5,689 nt of DNA. Source: Anaerolineae bacterium (GTDB lineage Bacteria; Chloroflexota; Anaerolineae; Aggregatilineales; Phototrophicaceae). The position numbers and the translations under genes are program-made. Shown here one piece after another: positions 1 through 5,354 of the stretch. The notes beneath the pieces were generated by a model that did not search any database, had not been told where the DNA came from, and was given only the letters and a program-made list of their open reading frames with translations. How positions within the stretch are numbered: position 1 is the first letter of the stretch; the number at the start of each line of letters is the position of its first letter. The stretch lies in NCBI GenBank assembly GCA_015492875.1, contig WGEI01000030.1, positions 1-5,689 on the forward strand, written 5' to 3'.

Positions 1-689
1 ATAAGAGACAGGTAGCGGCGTTCGGGCAAATTTTACCGCAAAATGTTCTAGATATTCCACCACACGGCTCAATTAACGTCCACGCTTCACTATTGCCGCG
101 TTGGCGGGGGGCGGCGCCCATTCAGGCGGCAATACGTGCGGGAGATAAAGAAACAGGTATTACCATTATGCTGATGGATGCGGGTTTAGATACTGGCCCC
201 ATGTTGTCACAGCGGGCTATTGCGATTGCGCCTGAGGAAACGGGGCAGTCACTGCATGATAAGCTAGCACAGTTGGGGGCAGAATTACTGATTGAAGCCT
301 TGCCGCAATATCTCAATGGCGAGATTAAGCCCACGCCACAACCAGAAGAAGGCGTCACCTATGCCCCGCAAATCAAGAAAGAAGATGGGCTTATCGATTG
401 GGGGCAAAGCGCAGAAGACATTGAGCGGCAAGTGCGCGCTTTTACTCCATGGCCGGGCACTTTTACATTTTGGAACAGCACACAACTCAAAATACATCGG
501 GGAGAAGTGATGAAGGGCAATGCGCCAGCGGGCAATGTCGTGGCGATTGGCGAGCAGATAGCTGTTGGCACAGGCGAGGGGCTTTTTGTTCTAAAGCAAG
601 TGCAGCCTGCGGGTAAAAAAATCATGGATATTGATGCGTTTTTACGAGGACATCAAGAATTCATTGGAGCGCAGCTGGAGAATGTCTGA
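1..689 (+). CDS. fmt: Methionyl-tRNA formyltransferase, 5'-truncated by the window edge
   Basis: Fmt transfers a formyl group from 10-formyltetrahydrofolate to the amino group of Met-tRNAfMet, making the cytoplasmic initiator tRNA. The frame is open from base 3 and gives 228 visible codons before TGA at 687-689. The formyltransferase signature SLLPRWRGAAPIQ is intact. The catalytic Asn and His of INVH are encoded at 75-77 and 81-83, and the catalytic Asp of GLDTGPM at 189-191. Their spacing matches E. coli N106, H108 and D144, so about 81 N-terminal residues lie upstream and the full protein should be about 309 residues, normal for the family. The second half, with FTPWPGTFTFW followed by alternating strands, fits the C-terminal tRNA-binding OB-like domain. 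No internal frameshift is seen. The TTG at 93 lies within the signature and is not the real start. The 3' end overlaps the next gene by 8 bases, suggesting one operon. Confidence 0.96.
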   Translation, partial: KRQVAAFGQILPQNVLDIPPHGSINVHASLLPRWRGAAPIQAAIRAGDKETGITIMLMDAGLDTGPMLSQRAIAIAPEETGQSLHDKLAQLGAELLIEALPQYLNGEIKPTPQPEEGVTYAPQIKKEDGLIDWGQSAEDIERQVRAFTPWPGTFTFWNSTQLKIHRGEVMKGNAPAGNVVAIGEQIAVGTGEGLFVLKQVQPAGKKIMDIDAFLRGHQEFIGAQLENV

Positions 690-1197
690 ATATCCGATTG
701 ACCTTGAGCGATTGCCAGCATTGGCAGCGGCACAGCATGATGAATTTAAGGTATTGCGCTACCAACTTGAGGCGATTGACCATGTCAGTGACGAAGCGCT
801 AGATAAATGGGTCAATGAAATCGCCATGCCCATTATTGAGGCTATAGATTGTACAGCATGTGCGAACTGCTGCCGTCAGCTCGATGTATATCTTGTGCCT
901 GAAGATAGAGAGCGGCTGGCACAAGTTGTGCCGAATGTCGATGATTTGCTTGAATACGAGCGGGCTAAGCAAGTTGGTGAATGGGCTTGTATTGGTGAAA
1001 AGCCTTGTCCTTTATTGCATAACAAACGTTGCTCCGTTTATGCGTACCGTCCACAAAGCTGCCGACTATACCCGCAATTTACGCCTGATTTTAGGTGGGT
1101 TATCGGCGATATGCTTGAGGGGGCAGGATTATGCCCAATCATTTACTATACGCTTGTTGCCATTCAAGCCCGTATAGATGAGCTGTATCATGATTAG
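682..1197 (+). CDS. YkgJ/UPF0153-family cysteine-cluster (putative Zn/Fe-chelating) protein
   Basis: This 171-residue protein carries the family hallmark CxxCxxCC (C57, C60, C63, C64, in CTACANCC). A second Cys set follows: C103, C109 in KPCPLL, C117 in RCSVY, and C127 in RPQSCRLYPQF, with a late C151. This arrangement is typical of the proteins annotated as putative zinc- or iron-chelating (CxxCxxCC) domain. The family's biochemical role is poorly known, so metal binding is inferred from the motif. The remainder is soluble with an acidic helical N-terminus and no signal peptide or membrane segment. I chose ATG 682, which overlaps the fmt stop by 8 bases and permits translational coupling. 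GGAG at 666-669 lies 12 bases upstream, a long but usable spacing, while GGAG at 677-680 is too close. In-frame starts at 631 (TTG) and 634 (ATG) would add up to 17 residues that merely read the fmt 3' end, so I consider them unlikely. Confidence 0.85.
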   Translation: MSEYPIDLERLPALAAAQHDEFKVLRYQLEAIDHVSDEALDKWVNEIAMPIIEAIDCTACANCCRQLDVYLVPEDRERLAQVVPNVDDLLEYERAKQVGEWACIGEKPCPLLHNKRCSVYAYRPQSCRLYPQFTPDFRWVIGDMLEGAGLCPIIYYTLVAIQARIDELYHD

Positions 1198-1501
1198 GCA
1201 TTATCGTGCCAGTGTTGAGGTTATAAACATAGATATGGCGAAACTTAAAGTCTCCACTATCAGCGGCAGCCATAAAAGCGAGCAAGTTCCCAGAGCGGTA
1301 GAGGCAACACCCTTCTAACTTCACCGAAGGTGCAACACACAGCACCGTTGTCTGACAAGGTGAGGTATAAGATGGTTTCTGTTTGAGCAGGCATGTTATG
1401 CAAAAAATGAATATGGGTATTCCTCTCTTAAAATTAAACGAGGCAAGCCCCGTAAAGCTCACCTCGTTTCATTATGCGTTAGGTTGTATTAGAAGGACGC
1501 T
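1198..1501. other. Convergent intergenic gap without a supported gene
   Basis: These 304 bases separate the stop of the plus-strand cysteine-cluster gene from the stop of minus-strand mdh. The mdh-side terminator occupies 1436-1469. The rest holds only small imperfect inverted repeats, such as GGTGC/GCACC near 1330-1347 and TTGTC-T-GACAA near 1349-1359. I found no T-run hairpin serving the plus-strand gene, so its terminator is unresolved. A minus-strand frame of 107 codons (1139-1462) crosses the gap. Its GTG start lies inside the terminator stem, it is preceded at once by a stop codon, and it has no ribosome binding site, so I do not call it a gene. I see no tRNA fold. Confidence 0.6.
1436..1469 (-). 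terminator. Intrinsic terminator downstream of mdh
   Basis: Thirteen-base arms (1436-1448 and 1457-1469) enclose an 8-base loop. They form 8 perfect pairs (AAACGAGG/CCTCGTTT), two mismatches, then 3 more pairs (AGC/GCT). Read on the minus strand, the stem is followed by a T-rich tail (TTTAATTTTAAG). It begins about 33 bases after the mdh stop. This is the expected position and orientation for the end of a pckA-mdh or mdh transcript. On the plus strand the stem is followed only by TTTCATT, so termination of plus-strand transcription there would be weak. Confidence 0.75.
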
Positions 1502-2455
1502 TTAGTTATAGCCCAGAACATCGACAACAGCGCGCACGGCGTTAGCGCTATTCTCTAGCATCGCTTTTTCTTCGTCGTTCAGTTCCATTTCGATAACGCG
1601 CTCGACACCGCTAGCGCCCAAGACTGCGGGCACGCCAATGAAGAGGTCGTTATAGCCATATTCGCCTTGCAGATAAACGGCGCTGGGGATAACGCGCTTC
1701 TGGTCTTTGAGGATGGCTTCCACCATTTCAACCGTACCAGCCGCAGGGGCATAGTAGCCGCTGTAGCCAAGCAAGCCGACAATTTCCCCCCCGCCCTTGC
1801 GGGTGCGTTCAATAATCGCCTGAAGTTTATCTTCATCAATCAGTTCACGAACGGGGATGCCAGCAACGGAGGTGTGGCGGGGAAGCGGCACCATCGAATC
1901 GCCATGACCGCCGAGCACAATCCCATGAATATCACGAACGCTGACGCCAAGCTCCATCGCTAGGAAAGTTTTATAGCGGGCGGTATCTAAAGCGCCAGCC
2001 TGACCGATAACACGTTCGCGGGGGAAGCCACTTTCGTGCAGGGCAACGTGGCACATTGCGTCGAGTGGGTTCGAAACAATGACGACGATGCTATTGGGTG
2101 AGTATTGGGCAACTTGTTGGGTTACGGAAGCGACGATTTTCTGGTTGGTCTTGACCAGTTCATCACGGCTAGGGTATTTGCCTGTTACAGGGTCTTTACG
2201 GCGTGGCACACCAGCGGTGATAACGACAACATCGCTATCGGCTGTATCTTCATAACTGCTCGTGCCAGTGAGCTTGAGGTCAAAATTCATCACCGGGCCA
2301 GATTCGGCAAGGTCTAGCGCCTTGCCCTTAGCTACGCCCTCTTTATCGGGAATTTCTACGAGAACAACATCCGCCAATTCTTTGCTGGCAATCCAATGAG
2401 CGGCTGTTGCGCCAACATTACCAGCACCAACAATAGTCACTTTTTTACGAGCCAT
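1502..2455 (-). CDS. mdh: Malate dehydrogenase, LDH-like type, NAD-dependent
   Basis: The 317-residue enzyme interconverts malate and oxaloacetate with NAD(H) in the cytoplasm. The N-terminal Rossmann fold shows GAGNVG at residues 10-15 and an acidic residue (E34) closing the second strand, favouring NAD over NADP. Active-site residues are present: R85/R86 in AGVPRRK (an Arg here, where lactate dehydrogenases have Gln, indicates malate), R97, N129 in SNPLD, D157 and R160 in LDTARY, and H184 in GGHGDSMVPL. The sequence belongs to the LDH-like MDH group and closely recalls Chloroflexus MDH (for example KGGGEIV and YYAPAA). The substrate loop between PR and SRDEL holds about six more residues than the usual PRKPGMSRDDL form. 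GGAG (2467-2470 on the plus strand as CTCC) lies 11 bases before the ATG. The gene lies 125 bases downstream of pckA on the same strand, so it may share its transcript or have its own start. A terminator follows. Confidence 0.95.
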   Translation of the reverse strand: MARKKVTIVGAGNVGATAAHWIASKELADVVLVEIPDKEGVAKGKALDLAESGPVMNFDLKLTGTSSYEDTADSDVVVITAGVPRRKDPVTGKYPSRDELVKTNQKIVASVTQQVAQYSPNSIVVIVSNPLDAMCHVALHESGFPRERVIGQAGALDTARYKTFLAMELGVSVRDIHGIVLGGHGDSMVPLPRHTSVAGIPVRELIDEDKLQAIIERTRKGGGEIVGLLGYSGYYAPAAGTVEMVEAILKDQKRVIPSAVYLQGEYGYNDLFIGVPAVLGASGVERVIEMELNDEEKAMLENSANAVRAVVDVLGYN

Positions 2456-2525
2456 ATTGAAACTATCTCCATTCAGTCAATAGAGCAAACCGATTTACAG
2501 GATGGCACAGGTTGATTGTTAGCTC

Positions 2526-2555
2526 AAGGGCGGAGATAGATACCCCGCCCTTTTT
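2526..2555 (+). terminator. Hairpin plus T-run between pckA and mdh, oriented against both genes
   Basis: The arms AAGGGCGG (2526-2533) and CCGCCCTT (2545-2552) pair perfectly. An A/C mismatch and one further G-C pair lead to the 7-base loop at 2536-2542. On the plus strand the stem runs directly into TTTTT (2551-2555), a textbook intrinsic terminator. Read on the minus strand, in which pckA and mdh are transcribed, the stem is preceded by AAAAA and followed by GAGC rather than a T-run. It could still attenuate, stabilise or mark the 3' end of the pckA mRNA. The structure is clear but its function is inferred. Confidence 0.6.
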
Positions 2556-2580
2556 CGTTCAACTTATCAAGAACAATGCG

Positions 2581-4188
2581 CTACGCTTTGGGGCCGCCGG
2601 AGAGAATTTCCGGGTCGGCTTGATCGACAAAGTTCTCAAAGTTCTTGCGGAACATTTCTGCCAGTTCACAAGCTTTAGCGTCATAAGCTTCGGGGTCTGC
2701 CCATGTATTGCGTGGGTTCAGCAGTTCATCGGGCACATCCGGTACAGTGGTGGGAATCATCAAACCAAAGAACGGTTCTTCCACGAATTCCACACCATCC
2801 AGCTCGCCATTGAGCGCTGCATTAACCATCCGACGAGTGTATTTGAGTTTCATACGCTCGCCAACACCATAAGGACCACCAGTCCAGCCAGTATTAACCA
2901 GCCATACTTTGACATTGTGGCGTTTAATCTTCTCCGCCAGTAATTTAGCATACACGGTTGGGTGCAGCGGCATAAAAGGCGCGCCGAAACAAGCGCTGAA
3001 GGTCGCCTGTGGCTCGGTAACGCCGCGCTCTGTACCGGCAACCTTTGCTGTATAGCCACTGATAAAGTGATACATCGCCTGTTCGGGAGACAGCAAGCTG
3101 ATTGGCGGCAAAACGCCAAAGGCATCAGCAGTCAGGAAGACGATATTTTGTGGATGCCCGCCCGTACCCGTATCGCTGGCGTTGGGAATGTAGAAAAGCG
3201 GGTAGGATGCACGGGTATTTTGGGTATAGCGCGCATCATCGAAGTCTGGGTTGCGGAAGTCGTCCAGCACGACATTCTCTAAAATCGTGCCAAAACGCTG
3301 GGTTGTGGCGTAAATCTCTGGCTCAGTTTCAGGGTTGAGGTTAATGGTCTTAGCGTAGCAGCCACCTTCAAAGTTGAAGACGCCATCATCACTCCAGCCA
3401 TGTTCATCATCACCAATCAAGGTACGAGAAGCATCAGCGCTCAGGGTGGTTTTTCCAGTACCGCTCAGGCCGAAGAAGATGGCTGTATCACCATTCTGGC
3501 CGATATTCGCCGAGCAGTGCATGGGCATAATGCCCTTTTGCGGGAGCAGGTAATTCATGACGGAGAAGATACCCTTCTTCACCTCGCCAGAGTAGAGTGT
3601 GCCACCGATGAGAATGATGCGCTTCTTCATGTTCACCAGAATGAATGTGCCGGTGCGCGTGCCATCTTTTTCGGGGTCAGCCTGCAGAGTGGGCGCTGCT
3701 AACACGGTAAATTCTGGACGATGTTCAGCTAATTCTTCTGGTGTCGCCCGTACGAACATATTCCAGGCGAACAAGGCATGATAAGAGGCTTCGCTGACCA
3801 CGCGAACGGGTAAGTGATAACGGGGGTCTGCCCCGGCAAAAGCATCAAGGACAAACAGCTCATCGCGTTGCTGCAGGTGCTCAACGACTTTGCGGTGCAG
3901 GCGCTCGAAAGCTTCTTCCGATATAGGCTGGTTGATGTCTCCCCACCAAATTTGATTGCGGGAAGTCTCCTCTTCTACGATGAATTTATCCTTTGGGCTG
4001 CGCCCGGTATATTGACCGGTAAGCACACGCAAAGCCCCCTGTGCAGTGAGAACGGCTTCACCACGTTTAATAGCAAATTCGTACAATTCAGGCGGGGTTA
4101 AATTCCAATGAACTTTGGTATTGTCACCAAGTTGTAACCCCGCAACGTCTAAGCCAACCGGACTGTGTTTCGATTTAGTCGCAACCAT
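2581..4188 (-). CDS. pckA: Phosphoenolpyruvate carboxykinase (ATP)
   Basis: This cytosolic enzyme converts oxaloacetate and ATP to PEP, CO2 and ADP, the entry to gluconeogenesis. The 535-residue length is normal for the ATP-dependent family. Visible motifs in order are GRSPKDKF with R63 (oxaloacetate binding), Y199 and K204/K205 in LYSGEVKKG (metal and substrate site), H224 in MHCSAN, P-loop GLSGTGKTT at 240-248 with K246, kinase-2 IGDDEHGW with D260/D261, the family signature NFEGGCYAKTI at 272-282, R326 in NTRASYPL, and GYTAKVAGTE near 378-387. All key residues are present. ATG 4188 is the only good start, giving about 30 residues before the conserved WNLTPPEL segment. However, no ribosome binding site lies next to it, and the strong AAAGGAGG is 46 bases upstream (see the leader entry). 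mdh follows downstream, supplying or consuming oxaloacetate. This is clearly not the GTP-dependent type. Confidence 0.98.
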   Translation of the reverse strand: MVATKSKHSPVGLDVAGLQLGDNTKVHWNLTPPELYEFAIKRGEAVLTAQGALRVLTGQYTGRSPKDKFIVEEETSRNQIWWGDINQPISEEAFERLHRKVVEHLQQRDELFVLDAFAGADPRYHLPVRVVSEASYHALFAWNMFVRATPEELAEHRPEFTVLAAPTLQADPEKDGTRTGTFILVNMKKRIILIGGTLYSGEVKKGIFSVMNYLLPQKGIMPMHCSANIGQNGDTAIFFGLSGTGKTTLSADASRTLIGDDEHGWSDDGVFNFEGGCYAKTINLNPETEPEIYATTQRFGTILENVVLDDFRNPDFDDARYTQNTRASYPLFYIPNASDTGTGGHPQNIVFLTADAFGVLPPISLLSPEQAMYHFISGYTAKVAGTERGVTEPQATFSACFGAPFMPLHPTVYAKLLAEKIKRHNVKVWLVNTGWTGGPYGVGERMKLKYTRRMVNAALNGELDGVEFVEEPFFGLMIPTTVPDVPDELLNPRNTWADPEAYDAKACELAEMFRKNFENFVDQADPEILSGGPKA

Positions 4189-4242
4189 AAGTGTTTGACA
4201 GTACAGGTCACTGAGAATACGCCTGTACCGCCTTCCTCCTTT
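4189..4242 (-). promoter_or_regulatory. pckA leader: remote AAAGGAGG and inverted repeat
   Basis: The only strong Shine-Dalgarno-like sequence, AAAGGAGG on the minus strand (plus-strand CCTCCTTT, 4235-4242), ends 46 bases before the pckA ATG. Between them lie perfect 7-base inverted arms, GTACAGG/CCTGTAC (4201-4207 and 4222-4228), with a 14-base loop. If the RNA folds, the distance from AAAGGAGG to ATG falls to about 18 unpaired bases, and the sequence beside the ATG contains no other purine-rich match. The repeat could equally be a DNA operator. No in-frame ATG, GTG or TTG sits at a suitable distance from AAAGGAGG. Confidence 0.45.
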
Positions 4243-4280
4243 CCCCGTGATGCGAGCGAAAATTAGCTTCTACACAGCCA

Positions 4281-4308
4281 ATTATAGAAGGTTGTTCTAC
4301 CACGTCAG
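4281..4308 (-). promoter_or_regulatory. Candidate sigma70-type promoter for pckA (proximal)
   Basis: On the minus strand a perfect TATAAT -10 (plus-strand ATTATA, 4281-4286) lies 16 bases from CTGACG, a four-of-six -35 match (plus-strand CGTCAG, 4303-4308). Transcription would start near 4274, giving a leader of about 85 bases that contains the distant AAAGGAGG and the inverted repeat. The call rests on consensus matching alone. Confidence 0.5.
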
Positions 4309-4316
4309 GATAACAA

Positions 4317-4346
4317 AGTACACCGTGCCCATGTGACAGATGTCAA
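4317..4346 (-). promoter_or_regulatory. Candidate sigma70-type promoter for pckA (distal)
   Basis: A perfect TTGACA -35 on the minus strand (plus-strand TGTCAA, 4341-4346) is followed after 18 bases by TGTACT, a four-of-six -10 match (plus-strand AGTACA, 4317-4322). The -35 overlaps the TGACA-GA-TGTCA inverted repeat. It may be a second start site or simply an alternative to the proximal one. Confidence 0.35.
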
Positions 4347-4452
4347 CATTAATCGATTAAGTCTGTGAAAAATGTTGCAAACTGCCCAAACCATTTCATC
4401 TCAGAACACTTTTTGAACGGCATTTTCGCTAAAAAGCGCATCACTCATGCAC

Positions 4453-4481
4453 TTGACGCATGGCAGGATAAACGGCACAAT
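4453..4481 (+). promoter_or_regulatory. Candidate promoter for the small membrane protein-era unit
   Basis: TTGACG (4453-4458, five of six matches to the -35 consensus) and CACAAT (4476-4481, four of six to the -10) are separated by 17 bases. The implied start near 4488 leaves a leader of about 46 bases with AAGGAG before the ATG. Consensus matching is the only evidence. Confidence 0.45.
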
Positions 4482-4533
4482 TGGGGACAATTCCTAAACT
4501 CAGAGGCATTGCAGCAAAAGGAGCGCATGGTTT

Positions 4534-4803
4534 ATGACTACAGAGAGCAACCAACCTAGTAGAGGTGTTATTCTGGCTTTGGCTTTTACATCCGGCACTG
4601 GCTTTGTGATTATGATGCTGGCATTCGCCGCTGGTGTGATTGGCGCGATGGATGAAAACGCCTTTGGCTTATGGCTACTGTTTGGCTTCATTTTATTTGT
4701 TGGTGGTATTGGTGGATGGTTCGGCGTTGTCCAACCCCATAAGCACTTTGATGACATTAATGTGCCAATGTATCATGGTCATCACGAGGAAGACGAGCAC
4801 TAA
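4534..4803 (+). CDS. Small two-helix membrane protein with His/acid-rich C-terminal tail, function unknown
   Basis: I do not recognise this 89-residue protein. After a short polar N-terminus it shows two hydrophobic stretches, about residues 12-37 and 44-66, the second rich in Gly and aromatic residues (GFILFVGGIGGWFG). This predicts a two-pass helical hairpin in the inner membrane. The last 21 residues contain six His (H69, H71, H81, H83, H84, H89) and six Asp/Glu, ending HGHHEEDEH, so metal or proton binding is possible but unproven. No signal peptide cleavage site is evident. The start is well supported, with AAGGAG at 4518-4523 lying 10 bases before the ATG. The next gene begins 6 bases after its stop, which argues for co-transcription. 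The layout resembles small accessory subunits of membrane complexes, but no such partner is in the window. I am confident that it is coding but cannot state its role. Confidence 0.8.
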   Translation: MTTESNQPSRGVILALAFTSGTGFVIMMLAFAAGVIGAMDENAFGLWLLFGFILFVGGIGGWFGVVQPHKHFDDINVPMYHGHHEEDEH

Positions 4804-4809
4804 AGCAGT

Positions 4810-5325
4810 ATGTCTCGAACGATACCAGAGCGCCAGCCAATCCAAGATATCATAGCGGGCTATCTAATCAGCGCAGAAAAAGGAAAACGTCACTTTGCGC
4901 TGGCGCTCCACCCTCCAAAAGCAACACAAAGTGTTCAACAGGGACAATTTGTCGTCCGTTATGCTATCCCCTATTTAGGTAAGCCTCAATATGCTATCGT
5001 GCCCGATTTGGTGGCTTTAGATTATGGTGACATCCTCACAGGTGCAGAAGCCTGGAACTTTTTATTCAAGCGTAGCAATTTACACCCTCGTGCTGATGTT
5101 TTGGGCTATCGCAACGATGGCATCGATGAGCAAATCACGGTGAAAATGCTAGACCTTGCTTTACCTATTCAAGTTTATCTTTATGAATCAGTAGATACGC
5201 ACATTCCGGTTTGTCAACTGGCGGCAGTGATTGCCCAAGAAGAAACGCCCAGTATTGCGAGAATGTGCCAATATCTGATGCGTTATGATGATGATGAAGC
5301 ATGGTTAAACGCCCTATCTGTATAA
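4810..5325 (+). CDS. Conserved-looking soluble protein of unknown function
   Basis: This 171-residue protein has no membrane segment, signal peptide or Cys cluster, and I do not recognise its family. The N-terminal 100 residues look beta-rich: AGYLISAEKGKRHFALAL, then GQFVVRYAIPYLG, then QYAIVPDLVALDYGD. The pattern of a short barrel with GQFV followed by a 'V.DL.L' strand loosely recalls the HAS-barrel at the N-terminus of HerA-type ATPases. No Walker motif follows, so this is only a weak guess. The C-terminal part (about 110-171) mixes strands with an acidic helical end containing RYDDDEAW. ATG 4810 lies 6 bases after the previous stop. No good ribosome binding site is present (GAGG at 4786-4789 is too far), so translation may be coupled to the membrane protein gene. 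era begins 29 bases later. Confidence 0.75.
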   Translation: MSRTIPERQPIQDIIAGYLISAEKGKRHFALALHPPKATQSVQQGQFVVRYAIPYLGKPQYAIVPDLVALDYGDILTGAEAWNFLFKRSNLHPRADVLGYRNDGIDEQITVKMLDLALPIQVYLYESVDTHIPVCQLAAVIAQEETPSIARMCQYLMRYDDDEAWLNALSV

Positions 5326-5354
5326 TTCCCCAATTTGAGAATGTGAATAAACCC

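Larger units (their letters stand above)
4189..4533. promoter_or_regulatory. Divergent control region between pckA and the era-side genes
   Basis: These 345 bases contain no supported gene. They separate minus-strand pckA from the plus-strand genes and carry candidate promoters for both directions. Several palindromes cluster between 4334 and 4377: TGACA-GA-TGTCA (4334-4345), the perfect 12-base TTAATCGATTAA (4349-4360), and CAACATT/AATGTTG arms (4344-4350 and 4371-4377). The first overlaps a TTGACA -35 candidate for pckA, which is where a repressor or activator could act. None of them clearly matches a regulator consensus I know. A small CGCT/AGCG hairpin near 4427-4438 has no T-run. Confidence 0.55.

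Noticed and set aside
1235..1318. Short plus-strand frame of 27 codons beginning MAKLKV
   Set aside because: The nearest purine-rich element (GAGG) is 14 bases away, and the length is within chance expectation.
1289..1350. A tRNA-like stretch (GAGCGGTAGAGGC followed by small stems) in the convergent gap
   Set aside because: There is no acceptor stem pairing, no recognisable GGTTCGA T-loop and no valid anticodon arm.
1667..1963. 98-codon plus-strand frame opposite mdh
   Set aside because: It is antisense to conserved mdh coding sequence and has no independent support.
2512..2943. 143-codon plus-strand frame opposite the pckA 3' end
   Set aside because: It lies antisense to the well-supported pckA, and it contains the hairpin and T-run at its start.
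2850..3125. 91-codon minus-strand frame inside pckA
   Set aside because: It overlaps conserved pckA motifs in another frame; a shadow of the real gene.
4332..4349. CRP/FNR-like site (TGTGA-N6-TCAAC)
   Set aside because: Only one half-site matches the CRP consensus; the better description is the TGACA/TGTCA dyad, with no assigned regulator.
4427..4438. CGCT/AGCG hairpin as a terminator
   Set aside because: The stem is only four pairs and no T-run follows on either strand.
4365..4559. 64-codon plus-strand frame upstream of the small membrane protein
   Set aside because: It spans the candidate promoter and ribosome binding site of the next gene and has no ribosome binding site of its own.
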